A stretch of 35,749 nucleotides of DNA from Candidatus Curtissbacteria bacterium. Lineage in GTDB: Bacteria; Patescibacteriota; Microgenomatia; Curtissbacterales; GWA2-41-24. The notes below the pieces were generated by a model. That model was not told the origin of the DNA, made no database searches, and saw nothing but the letters and a program-made list of their open reading frames with translations. The translations under genes and the position numbers were made by a program. The stretch lies in NCBI GenBank assembly GCA_016183325.1, contig JACPEV010000028.1:1-35749 (forward strand), given 5' to 3'. Shown here in pieces: positions 16,403 through 23,600 of the stretch. The stretch's first letter is position 1; every line of letters starts with the position of its first letter.

Positions 16403-18232
16403 ATGAGATTTTCACCAAAACCTGGGGTCACCATTATCGAAATTATTATCGGCCTGCTGCTAATTGGTCTGGTAGCAGTGTTAATATCCATTGTTTTCTC
16501 TGCCAATCTGCGGCTTTTTTTGACCCAAATCACCGGCATTGGCATAGCAGAACAAAACAAAATCGTCATAAATGACTTTACCAATCAAACCCGCCAGGCA
16601 GAAAGTATTGTTTCTACTTGCCCGGGTGGCGCATGCCCTGATGACACAACTGGAGATTCGGTTATCGTCTATAGAATCTGGTCGCTGGATGCCAGTGGCA
16701 ACCCCACCAGTTCCACATATGACTATGTTGTGCTGCGGCAAGACCCGCTAAACACAACCAATTTTATCCGTAAAATTTACCCAGATCCGGCAAGTTCAAG
16801 AACAGGCGGTACCCACATCATTGCCACCAACCTGGCAGCAAACGGCCTGGATTTTGATTATAACGACCCCGATCCAACTCAAGCTTCTTATGTAACCATT
16901 ACAGTCACTACAACAAGTACCCAAAGCGGCAAAACCCAAACTATCACCAACTCGGCCAAAGCCAAATTAAGAAATAAGCCGATTGCTGCTATTGTCGAAA
17001 AATTATTCATTAAGAGCATCGGCGGCTCCAGCTGGGATAGCGGTCAAGGCGCCACACCAACCTCAGACAATGGCACTCTTTTAACAGGTCAGCTTGATCT
17101 CGGCAGCGCCGGTGATGTCCTTGTAACTAAATACGATAGCGCAGGTACTGTCCTGTGGGCTAAAAGCATAGGCACCCCAGGTGAAAACATGGGCAGAGCA
17201 GTTAACGAAGGCCCTGCTGGAAGCTACTTATTAGTAGGTACATCCCCAAACAATGGCGGTGATATCCTATTTGCTAAACTTAACAGCAGTGGCAATCTTG
17301 ATTGGGCAAAAACAATCGGAGGCGCAGGCAGTGAGTATACGGCCGATGCTGTCCAGCAAACCACAGACGGTGGTTATATGGTTGCAGGTAGAACAAACAG
17401 CTGGGGTGCCGGCAGTAACGATCTTTTTCTTGTCAAGCTTGGTAGTTCCGGAAATTTTCAGTGGGCAAAAACTGTCGGCGGTCCAGCCTCAGAGACAGTA
17501 AGATCCGCTCAGCAAACTTCAGACGGCGGTTATGTGCTTGCAGGCAACACATTAAGTTATGGCGCGGGCGAAGAGGATTTCTTTCTTGTCAAGCTTGACA
17601 GTTCCGGAAATTTGCAGTGGGCAAAAACTGCTGGTAGCACCGGCATTGATCGCTGGGCAAACGGTATGCAAACCGCAGATGGCGGTTATATTATGGGAGG
17701 TGAAACATTCGGTTTTGGAATGCCAGGAAAAACGTTACTTTTGGTAAAATTTGACAGTTCCGGAAATGTCACTTGGGCAAAAACCGTCCGCGAGCCTTCT
17801 TATGACTATGGACATCAAAAAGTCACTCAAACACCAGACGGCGGTTATGTGGCTGTAGGTGAAAGAGGGTCTACCGCCGTCATGGTTAAACTGGATTCAA
17901 GCGGTGATCACCTTTGGACTAAAGCCTACTCCTCCGCAGGCCTTGTTCAATTTTCCTATGTCAAACCAACTTCTGATGGTAAACTTGTTGCCTCGGGACA
18001 CCGCAATAGCCCTTGGGATAATGGCATAGTCAAAACTGATCAGAATGGGCAAATCCCCGGCTGCAGTGATATCAGCGGAGTCAGCCCCAATGTCACTGCC
18101 CAGACTCTGGCTTCTCCTGCCCCCTTTTTAGTAGCTCCTTCTCCGGTGACTCTAATAGTGCCTGATGCAGCAGTGACTGTTCTGGACCAATCGTCTCTGA
18201 CTATCGAAACTCGATGTGAAGCCCCGGGCTAA
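16403..18232 (+). CDS. Type IV prepilin-like protein with seven-repeat propeller-like C-terminal domain
   Basis: PGVTIIEIIIGLLLIGLVAVLISIV; repeats of DLFLVKLxSSGNxxWAKTxGG...TxDGGYxxxG. Confidence 0.85.
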   Translation: MRFSPKPGVTIIEIIIGLLLIGLVAVLISIVFSANLRLFLTQITGIGIAEQNKIVINDFTNQTRQAESIVSTCPGGACPDDTTGDSVIVYRIWSLDASGNPTSSTYDYVVLRQDPLNTTNFIRKIYPDPASSRTGGTHIIATNLAANGLDFDYNDPDPTQASYVTITVTTTSTQSGKTQTITNSAKAKLRNKPIAAIVEKLFIKSIGGSSWDSGQGATPTSDNGTLLTGQLDLGSAGDVLVTKYDSAGTVLWAKSIGTPGENMGRAVNEGPAGSYLLVGTSPNNGGDILFAKLNSSGNLDWAKTIGGAGSEYTADAVQQTTDGGYMVAGRTNSWGAGSNDLFLVKLGSSGNFQWAKTVGGPASETVRSAQQTSDGGYVLAGNTLSYGAGEEDFFLVKLDSSGNLQWAKTAGSTGIDRWANGMQTADGGYIMGGETFGFGMPGKTLLLVKFDSSGNVTWAKTVREPSYDYGHQKVTQTPDGGYVAVGERGSTAVMVKLDSSGDHLWTKAYSSAGLVQFSYVKPTSDGKLVASGHRNSPWDNGIVKTDQNGQIPGCSDISGVSPNVTAQTLASPAPFLVAPSPVTLIVPDAAVTVLDQSSLTIETRCEAPG

Positions 18233-18253
18233 AACCACCAGTCCAGTTGATTT

Positions 18254-18760
18254 TTGGCGCCAAAATCCTTTAAGCTTAGGTTAATGCCCTTCCATAAAGT
18301 AAATGGTAAATGGTTAATGGTTAATAGAAATAGAGCTAAAAAATCTATTCACTATTCACTATTCACTATTCACCGTAATGGTTTTACCCTCGTCGAAGTC
18401 CTCATCTTCCTTATACTAGTTTTAGCCATGGTTACCGTGCTTCTTATTTCCAGTGGCAGCCTGCGACAATCAAGAAATACTAATTTGCAAACGATTGCCG
18501 CCGGAATTGCCACTTGCGAAATTGAAAGGCTCAGAGATTTAGCCTACGACAGCCTTCCTGCAGACGGTACTGTGGCTATTGGATCACCTTGCGCAAGCGA
18601 CCTTGCAAAGCTGCCCACACCAAGTTCTGCCAATCTGACTCTTGCCAACTATCAAAGTGACGTCAATATCAAGCAGATTACCATCGTCGTCTCCTGGACC
18701 GAAAGTGGCGTTGCCGACAACATCCAGATGGACACCTTAAAAGCAAAGTATGGAACGTAG
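18254..18760 (+). CDS. Type IV pseudopilin (PilV/GspI-like)
   Basis: HRNGFTLVEVLIFLILVLAMVTVLLISSGSLRQSRNTNLQTIAAGIATCEIERLRDLAYDSLP. Confidence 0.85.
   Translation: MAPKSFKLRLMPFHKVNGKWLMVNRNRAKKSIHYSLFTIHRNGFTLVEVLIFLILVLAMVTVLLISSGSLRQSRNTNLQTIAAGIATCEIERLRDLAYDSLPADGTVAIGSPCASDLAKLPTPSSANLTLANYQSDVNIKQITIVVSWTESGVADNIQMDTLKAKYGT
18299..18374. repeat. Inverted 7-bp array inside the 5' end of the pseudopilin ORF
   Basis: GTAAATG GTAAATG GTTAATG GTTAATA ... TATTCAC x4. Confidence 0.9.
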
Positions 18761-18761
18761 A

Positions 18762-18808
18762 TGACAACTGACAACTAACACTTGACACTTGACAACTGAC
18801 ATTTGATA
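18762..18808. repeat. Left arm of element B: 7-bp units TGACAAC TGACAAC TAACACT TGACACT TGACAAC TGACATT
   Basis: Six contiguous 7-nt units, inverted relative to 19232-19294. Confidence 0.9.
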
Positions 18809-18818
18809 TAAAAATGAA

Positions 18819-19136
18819 ATGAAGATTAAACAACTGACAAAAAAATATTTCCCAGCTGAAGAAAAATATTGGCTGACTGATCAAATAATCAGAGCATCAA
18901 ACTCTATAGTACTAAACATCGCAGAGGGTGCAGATCGGGGAACTGATAAAGACTTTGCTCTCTTTCTTAACCGCTCGCATACATCTTTAAATGAGGTAGT
19001 TGCATGCCTAGATATCGCCCTAAAAGAGAAATACATTACTGTAAACATCCATGATCAGTTTCTACAAGAAGCTGAAAATTTGGCTAGCCAAATTACTGCA
19101 TTTAGGAGAAAATTATTCACAACGCCTACAAAATGA
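18819..19136 (+). CDS. Four-helix-bundle protein (S23-like), short N-terminus
   Basis: KKYFPAEEKYWLTDQIIRASNSIVLNIAEGADRGTDKDFALFLNRSHTSLNEVVACLDIA. Confidence 0.88.
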   Translation: MKIKQLTKKYFPAEEKYWLTDQIIRASNSIVLNIAEGADRGTDKDFALFLNRSHTSLNEVVACLDIALKEKYITVNIHDQFLQEAENLASQITAFRRKLFTTPTK

Positions 19137-20455
19137 GCGCTTCGCAAATATTTAACAATTTACATCTAATAACTGACAAAATTAAAAATGTCAAGTGTCC
19201 CGACAAAGTCGAGGCTCGCCTCCGGCGGCAAATGTCAAGTGTCAAGTGTCAAATGTCAAGTGTCAAGTGTCAAATGTCAAGTGTCAAATGTCAATCCGGC
19301 CAACTGATTATCATTTCGCTAATCTTTATTACTGTGGTCTTAGTCTTAACAGGTGCGCTTTTTGGCAGAACCGCATCATTCTTGCGTTTTGGCGGCAACA
19401 GCCTTCGGCAAGAACAGGCCAATACTCTTGCCGAAGCCGGCGTTAATTACGCCCTCTGGCAATTAAACAAAACTGCCGGCGACTTTGGGGGTATTGGCGA
19501 AACTGCACTTGGACCCGTAGGGACTTTTGAAGTTCAAATAGTGCCTAAAACCGCGATTCTCAAAGGCATAGTCGCAACCGGTTACGTACCAGACAAGACA
19601 AGTTACAGATCTAAAAGGACTATAAACCTTGATGCTTTGGTAAGCTCTGAAGAAACTGCATTTATCTATGCGGTGCAAGTGGGAAACGGTGGCGTCTTTA
19701 TGAAAAACACCGCTAGAATTACGGGGACTGTCTGGGCCAATGCTAATATCGCCGGAGAAAACTCTTCTCTTATTGACGGCGCAGCCTATGCCACCGGCAC
19801 AATAACAGACCCGCCCTGTACGCCTGGCTCCCCTCCAAGCTGTGTAGCTCACCCAAACGAACCAAGTTCTCCTCCAATGCCCACAGTCGACTACGCATAT
19901 TGGAAAGATCAGGCAACCGCTGAAGGCATCACGCCCTGTCCTGGAGGCATTTGTAGTTATGATACCGGCAGCATTAACCTTGGTCCCCAACAGTTTGTGG
20001 GAGACTTGGATCTTAAAAACACAGTCACAGTAACTATGAACGGGCCAATTTATGTAACCGGCAATGTCATTCTCCAAAATTCTGCCATTTTGAAGCTTAA
20101 CGAAAATTTCGGTTCCTATAGCACAGTCCTGATAGCAGACGGTACGATCACGATTAAAAACAGCGCCCAGGTTCAACCCACCAGTGCTAACCCCAAAGGG
20201 TACATTATGATCGTCACAACATCCATCCTAGACCCTGCCATAAGTATCCAAAATGGCGGAGCCAACGCTGTCTTTTATGCTTTAGATGGTGGTGCCGAAT
20301 TGCAAAATTCTGCCCAAGTGAATACCTTAGTAACCAAGAAATTGACCATGCAAAATTCTGCCACCCTCACCTATGACTCGGGCCTTGCCAGCGCCCAATT
20401 CTCCTCCGGCCCAGGCGGTTCCTGGCAAATTAAAAAAGGCACATATAGATTTTAG
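19133..20455 (+). CDS. PilX-like pilus assembly / N-terminal-TM protein with passenger domain
   Basis: GQLIIISLIFITVVLVLTGALFGRTASFLRFGGNSLRQEQANTLAEAGVNYALWQLN; overlaps the upstream stop by ATGA. Confidence 0.75.
   Translation: MSASQIFNNLHLITDKIKNVKCPDKVEARLRRQMSSVKCQMSSVKCQMSSVKCQSGQLIIISLIFITVVLVLTGALFGRTASFLRFGGNSLRQEQANTLAEAGVNYALWQLNKTAGDFGGIGETALGPVGTFEVQIVPKTAILKGIVATGYVPDKTSYRSKRTINLDALVSSEETAFIYAVQVGNGGVFMKNTARITGTVWANANIAGENSSLIDGAAYATGTITDPPCTPGSPPSCVAHPNEPSSPPMPTVDYAYWKDQATAEGITPCPGGICSYDTGSINLGPQQFVGDLDLKNTVTVTMNGPIYVTGNVILQNSAILKLNENFGSYSTVLIADGTITIKNSAQVQPTSANPKGYIMIVTTSILDPAISIQNGGANAVFYALDGGAELQNSAQVNTLVTKKLTMQNSATLTYDSGLASAQFSSGPGGSWQIKKGTYRF
19232..19294. repeat. Right arm of element B: nine 7-bp units (A/G)TGTCAA
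   Basis: ATGTCAA GTGTCAA GTGTCAA ATGTCAA GTGTCAA GTGTCAA ATGTCAA GTGTCAA ATGTCAA. Confidence 0.97.
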
Positions 20456-20513
20456 TGATCCATTGATTTGACAATACTTAAATAATCTTGTTATATTTTA
20501 CACGTCCAAAGAC

Positions 20514-20779
20514 CGTAGGCGTCCTACGTCCTGAGCAAACTTGAAGGATCGAAGGACTTAATTTAGAACCTACGCAGGCGAAGTCGAGTCTGACTCGACG
20601 GAGTCCGCCAAATTGGCGGAATACCTTAATTATAGGTAAGCCCTGATGCGCTCTTTGGAGCGCTTTTTATTTTCGACTTCGCGAATACCGTGGACTCTTA
20701 GTCCACGGATGAAGCGAAGAGAAAACATACTTTTGAGTCCGGCAAAGCCGGACGAATACCGAGGGCTATTAGCCCTCGG
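20514..20779 (+). promoter_or_regulatory. Run of seven hairpins in the rplJ upstream region, including a terminator-like one
   Basis: CGTAGG-CGT-CCTACG; GTCGAGTC-T-GACTCGAC; TCCGCCAA-A-TTGGCGGA; GCGCTC-TTTG-GAGCGC+T-tract; CCGTGGACT-CTT-AGTCCACGG; GTCCGGC-AAA-GCCGGAC; CCGAGGGCT-ATT-AGCCCTCGG. Confidence 0.6.
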
Positions 20780-20787
20780 AAGTTTAT

Positions 20788-21318
20788 ATGAAAAAACAGA
20801 AAACCGTTAAAGCCAAAGATATCAAAATAGAAAAAGTCAAACAGTTAACTGAAAAAATCTCGCGTGCCAAAACTATGGCATTCGCCGCCTACTTTGGACT
20901 CTCCGTCAATCAACTCAACCAAATTCGCCAAAAGGTCAAAGAGGCGGGCGGTGAGTTAATAGTTACCAAAAATACACTTCTTTCAAGAGCCTTAAATCAA
21001 AATCGGCTGCCAGTAACCGTGAATCAACTCGCGGGCGCAACGGCAACTCTTTTTTCTTACGAAGACGAAATTGCCCCATTAAAAATCATTGCTGAAAGTA
21101 ACAAATTGCATGGCGCACCGAATTTTAAATTTGGATTTTTCGGCAAAAATTTCTTGGACCAACTGGCTGTTGAAGATTTAGCCAAAATCCCATCTAAAAA
21201 CACCCTCCAAGCAAATTTAGTTGGGTCTTTATCGTCACCAATATATGGAATAGTCAGTGTGCTTCAGGCCAATATTAGAAATCTAGTATCAATATTAGAC
21301 CAAGCAGCCAAAAGTTAA
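20788..21318 (+). CDS. rplJ: 50S ribosomal protein L10
   Basis: EKVKQLTEKISRAKTMAFAAYFGLSVNQLNQIRQKVKEAGGELIVTKNTLLSRAL. Confidence 0.95.
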   Translation: MKKQKTVKAKDIKIEKVKQLTEKISRAKTMAFAAYFGLSVNQLNQIRQKVKEAGGELIVTKNTLLSRALNQNRLPVTVNQLAGATATLFSYEDEIAPLKIIAESNKLHGAPNFKFGFFGKNFLDQLAVEDLAKIPSKNTLQANLVGSLSSPIYGIVSVLQANIRNLVSILDQAAKS

Positions 21319-21347
21319 AAGTCATGATGTTTAATCAAAATAAAATT

Positions 21348-21381
21348 AAAATTGGAACTGGCTTTGCCAGGCCAATTTTTT
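21348..21381 (+). terminator. Terminator/attenuator-like hairpin between rplJ and rplL
   Basis: AAAATTGGAACTGGC-TTT-GCCAGGCCAATTTTTT. Confidence 0.6.
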
Positions 21382-21437
21382 CCTTTAGAGGAAGAGGAAT
21401 ACTAAGGGGAAACCTAGGTGTCCCCTTAGAGTGAAAG

Positions 21438-21959
21438 GTGGTGAGTAAGAATATGGCAGATCAAGAAGAAGTTAAAACAGAAGACCAGCCAAAGGCTGGT
21501 CGTCCTCTGGACGAAAAAACTGCAACCACTGAAAACAGATCTAAATCAGTGAAGTCAGCAGTTGCAGTGTCCTTGGTGGTTACAAAGTTAATTGAACAAA
21601 TCGAAAAGCTCACAGTAATTGAGCTTTCTGGGCTTGTAAAAGCGCTAGAGGAAAAATTCGGCGTCAGCGCCGCTCCGACTGTTGTTGCCGGTGCCACAGC
21701 CCTTGCACCGACTGGTGCTGGGGCAGATGAAGGTGTCTCTGAACAAACAACGTTTAATGTTATTTTGGCGGATAGCGGTGCTAACAAAATTTCAGTCATT
21801 AAAGCGCTGCGAGAAATCGTTCCAACACTCGGCCTTAAAGAAGCCAAAGACATTGCCGACGCTCCTCCAAAACCAATTTTGGAAGGCGTCAACAAAACCG
21901 CCGCGAGCGAAGCAAAAACTAAGCTCGAAGCTGCAGGTGCAAAGGTTGAGCTCAAATAA
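21438..21959 (+). CDS. rplL: 50S ribosomal protein L7/L12 with N-terminal extension
   Basis: [23 protein letters not shown]...[50 protein letters not shown]. Confidence 0.96.
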   Translation: MVSKNMADQEEVKTEDQPKAGRPLDEKTATTENRSKSVKSAVAVSLVVTKLIEQIEKLTVIELSGLVKALEEKFGVSAAPTVVAGATALAPTGAGADEGVSEQTTFNVILADSGANKISVIKALREIVPTLGLKEAKDIADAPPKPILEGVNKTAASEAKTKLEAAGAKVELK

Positions 21960-21960
21960 A

Positions 21961-21988
21961 TTGAGAGTTGAGAGTGGAGAGTTGAAAA
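21961..21988. repeat. Left arm of element C: TTGAGAG TTGAGAG TGGAGAG TTGAAAA
   Basis: Four contiguous 7-nt units, inverted relative to 22372-22399. Confidence 0.85.
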
Positions 21989-22360
21989 TTACTTCCCGCT
22001 CAGCTTTCTTTTAATGGATTTAACGGTCGAAGTCAAAATCGCCACTATCTGATTACATTCGTCCAGCTCACACTCAACCAAGTGGGGAGAAATTAACTTC
22101 GATTCCAATATAACCCTCAACCAATAACGAGTTTCTCGAGCTTCTTTTAGTGAAATATTCATCGAATGTAGAAACTCCCTTGGAGAAATTGCATCTTGAG
22201 CTTCCTCGCAGTTAGCTCCTATAGAACAAGCTGCTCTTATAACTTGGTTTGCTATTGCATATCCAGCAGGGGTTTTTGGTAATTTTGAGGCAAGTACAAT
22301 GATCCTCACAGAAAATTTCAATAACCTATTTAGTAGTTCTTCTTTGTAATTCTCATTCAT
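21989..22360 (-). CDS. Four-helix-bundle protein (S23-like)
   Basis: FSVRIIVLASKLPKTPAGYAIANQVIRAACSIGANCEEAQDAISPREFLHSMNISLKEARETRYWLRVI. Confidence 0.9.
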   Translation of the reverse strand: MNENYKEELLNRLLKFSVRIIVLASKLPKTPAGYAIANQVIRAACSIGANCEEAQDAISPREFLHSMNISLKEARETRYWLRVILESKLISPHLVECELDECNQIVAILTSTVKSIKRKLSGK

Positions 22361-22371
22361 GCTTATTTAAT

Positions 22372-22399
22372 TTTCCACTTTCAACTTTCAATTTTCAAC
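22372..22399. repeat. Right arm of element C: TTTCCAC TTTCAAC TTTCAAT TTTCAAC
   Basis: Four contiguous 7-nt units. Confidence 0.9.
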
Positions 22400-22491
22400 T
22401 TTTATTCTTTTCCCCTCTTGACCCCATTTTTTCTCATGTGATATATATAAGTCCATAAAAGAATTTATTAGTTTGTAGTTGGACCGCTTTA

Positions 22492-22531
22492 CTACCCAAC
22501 TACCCTGCTACCCAACTAATTAACTAACTAA
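22492..22531. repeat. 8-bp array CTACCCAA CTACCCTG CTACCCAA CTAATTAA CTAACTAA
   Basis: Five contiguous 8-nt units abutting the HTH gene start. Confidence 0.8.
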
Positions 22532-22533
22532 CT

Positions 22534-22731
22534 ATGTCTCTTGGCGATGATTGGCCTGATCTGTTAACTGTCAAAGAAGTTGCCAAAATCCTGCGAGTTG
22601 CCCCGCTGACGGTCAAGCGCTGGGGCAAGCGTGGAAAACTGCCTGCAATCAGGATCAATTCCCGCGGCGACCGCCGCTATAAAAAGGAAGCAGTCCTTTG
22701 GCTCCTCGGCGCAACTCCAAAAGTTCAATGA
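22534..22731 (+). CDS. MerR/excisionase-like HTH DNA-binding protein
   Basis: LLTVKEVAKILRVAPLTVKRWGKRGKLPAIRINSRGDRRYKKEAVLWLL. Confidence 0.88.
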   Translation: MSLGDDWPDLLTVKEVAKILRVAPLTVKRWGKRGKLPAIRINSRGDRRYKKEAVLWLLGATPKVQ

Positions 22732-22811
22732 CAATAAATTATCTACCTCTTTTTTGCGATCCTTTATTCCCGACATTCATTTGATCTATAAGCAATTATT
22801 CTTATTGCTAT

Positions 22812-22847
22812 GGTGACAAAATTGAACGATCGTTTTGTTTTGTCACC
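22812..22847. promoter_or_regulatory. 36-bp composite palindromic operator, copy 1
   Basis: GGTGACAAAA-TTG-AACGATCGTT-TTG-TTTTGTCACC, 23 bp upstream of the PaaX-like start. Confidence 0.75.
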
Positions 22848-22870
22848 AGATATGTTAGACTTGTCCCGGT

Positions 22871-23425
22871 ATGAAATTAGAAAAAATTCAAAAATCAACA
22901 TTAACAAAAACAGTTTTTGCGACTCTCGCTGTAGGCACAATTGTAGGAACACTGCTTGTATTCCCTTCTCTCGGATATATCATCAAATACTTTACGGATG
23001 ACAAAAACCAGCAAAAATACGTCAAAAGAGTTTTTCACCGCCTAGAAAAGCAAAGGCTAATTTCCACTCATGAAAAACCGGACGGCAAGATCACCATCAC
23101 TTTCACCGACAAAGGCAAACAAAAAGCGCTAACTTATTATATCGACCAAATTGAGATTAAAAGGCCAAAAAATTGGGATGGTTTTTGGCGCGTTGTCACC
23201 TTTGATATTCCGGAAGGTAATAAAAAAGCCCGGAATATATTTCGAGAAAATTTAAAAACCCTTGGATTTTATGCTCTACAAAAAAGCGTATTTGTCCATG
23301 CTTTTCCCTGCAAAGACGAAATTGATTTCCTGAAGCATAATTTCGGCGTTGCCAGCCACGTTGCCTTTATCATCGCCAAATCCATCGACAACCAAAACCT
23401 ACTTCGCAATTACTTCCGAGTCTAA
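22871..23425 (+). CDS. PaaX-like transcriptional regulator-type protein (Cas2-like fold in C-terminal part) with an N-terminal hydrophobic segment
   Basis: VKRVFHRLEKQRLISTHEKPDGKITITFTDKGKQKAL...WDGFWRVVTFDIPEGNKKARNIFRENLKTLGFYALQKSVFVHAFPC. Confidence 0.7.
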   Translation: MKLEKIQKSTLTKTVFATLAVGTIVGTLLVFPSLGYIIKYFTDDKNQQKYVKRVFHRLEKQRLISTHEKPDGKITITFTDKGKQKALTYYIDQIEIKRPKNWDGFWRVVTFDIPEGNKKARNIFRENLKTLGFYALQKSVFVHAFPCKDEIDFLKHNFGVASHVAFIIAKSIDNQNLLRNYFRV

Positions 23426-23466
23426 TGTAGTATTTTTACAATTACTAACCTAAATGAACTCAATTT

Positions 23467-23502
23467 GGTGCCAATTTAGAACGATCGTCGTATTTTGTCA
23501 CC
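23467..23502. promoter_or_regulatory. 36-bp composite palindromic operator, copy 2 (degenerate left arm)
   Basis: GGTGCCAATT-TAG-AACGATCGTC-GTA-TTTTGTCACC. Confidence 0.65.
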
Positions 23503-23600
23503 TGACATTGTTGTTTCTACATCTTTAGGTATTTTAGGTATTTATTGAAAAGCCTCTCGCAATTGATTCGGGATAAATTATTAGGATATACAAGCTCACT

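Noticed and set aside
19232-19294. CRISPR-like array
   Set aside because: Units are 7 bp, contiguous and without spacers; this is a tandem array, not CRISPR.
19463-20176. 237-aa minus-strand ORF
   Set aside because: Antisense to the PilX-like gene; composition looks like a shadow frame.
22871-23425. Cas2-like region suggesting a CRISPR-Cas remnant
   Set aside because: The C-terminal fold resembles Cas2, but the winged-helix-like part, the lack of cas1/effector genes and the absence of any direct-repeat/spacer array favour a PaaX-like regulator.
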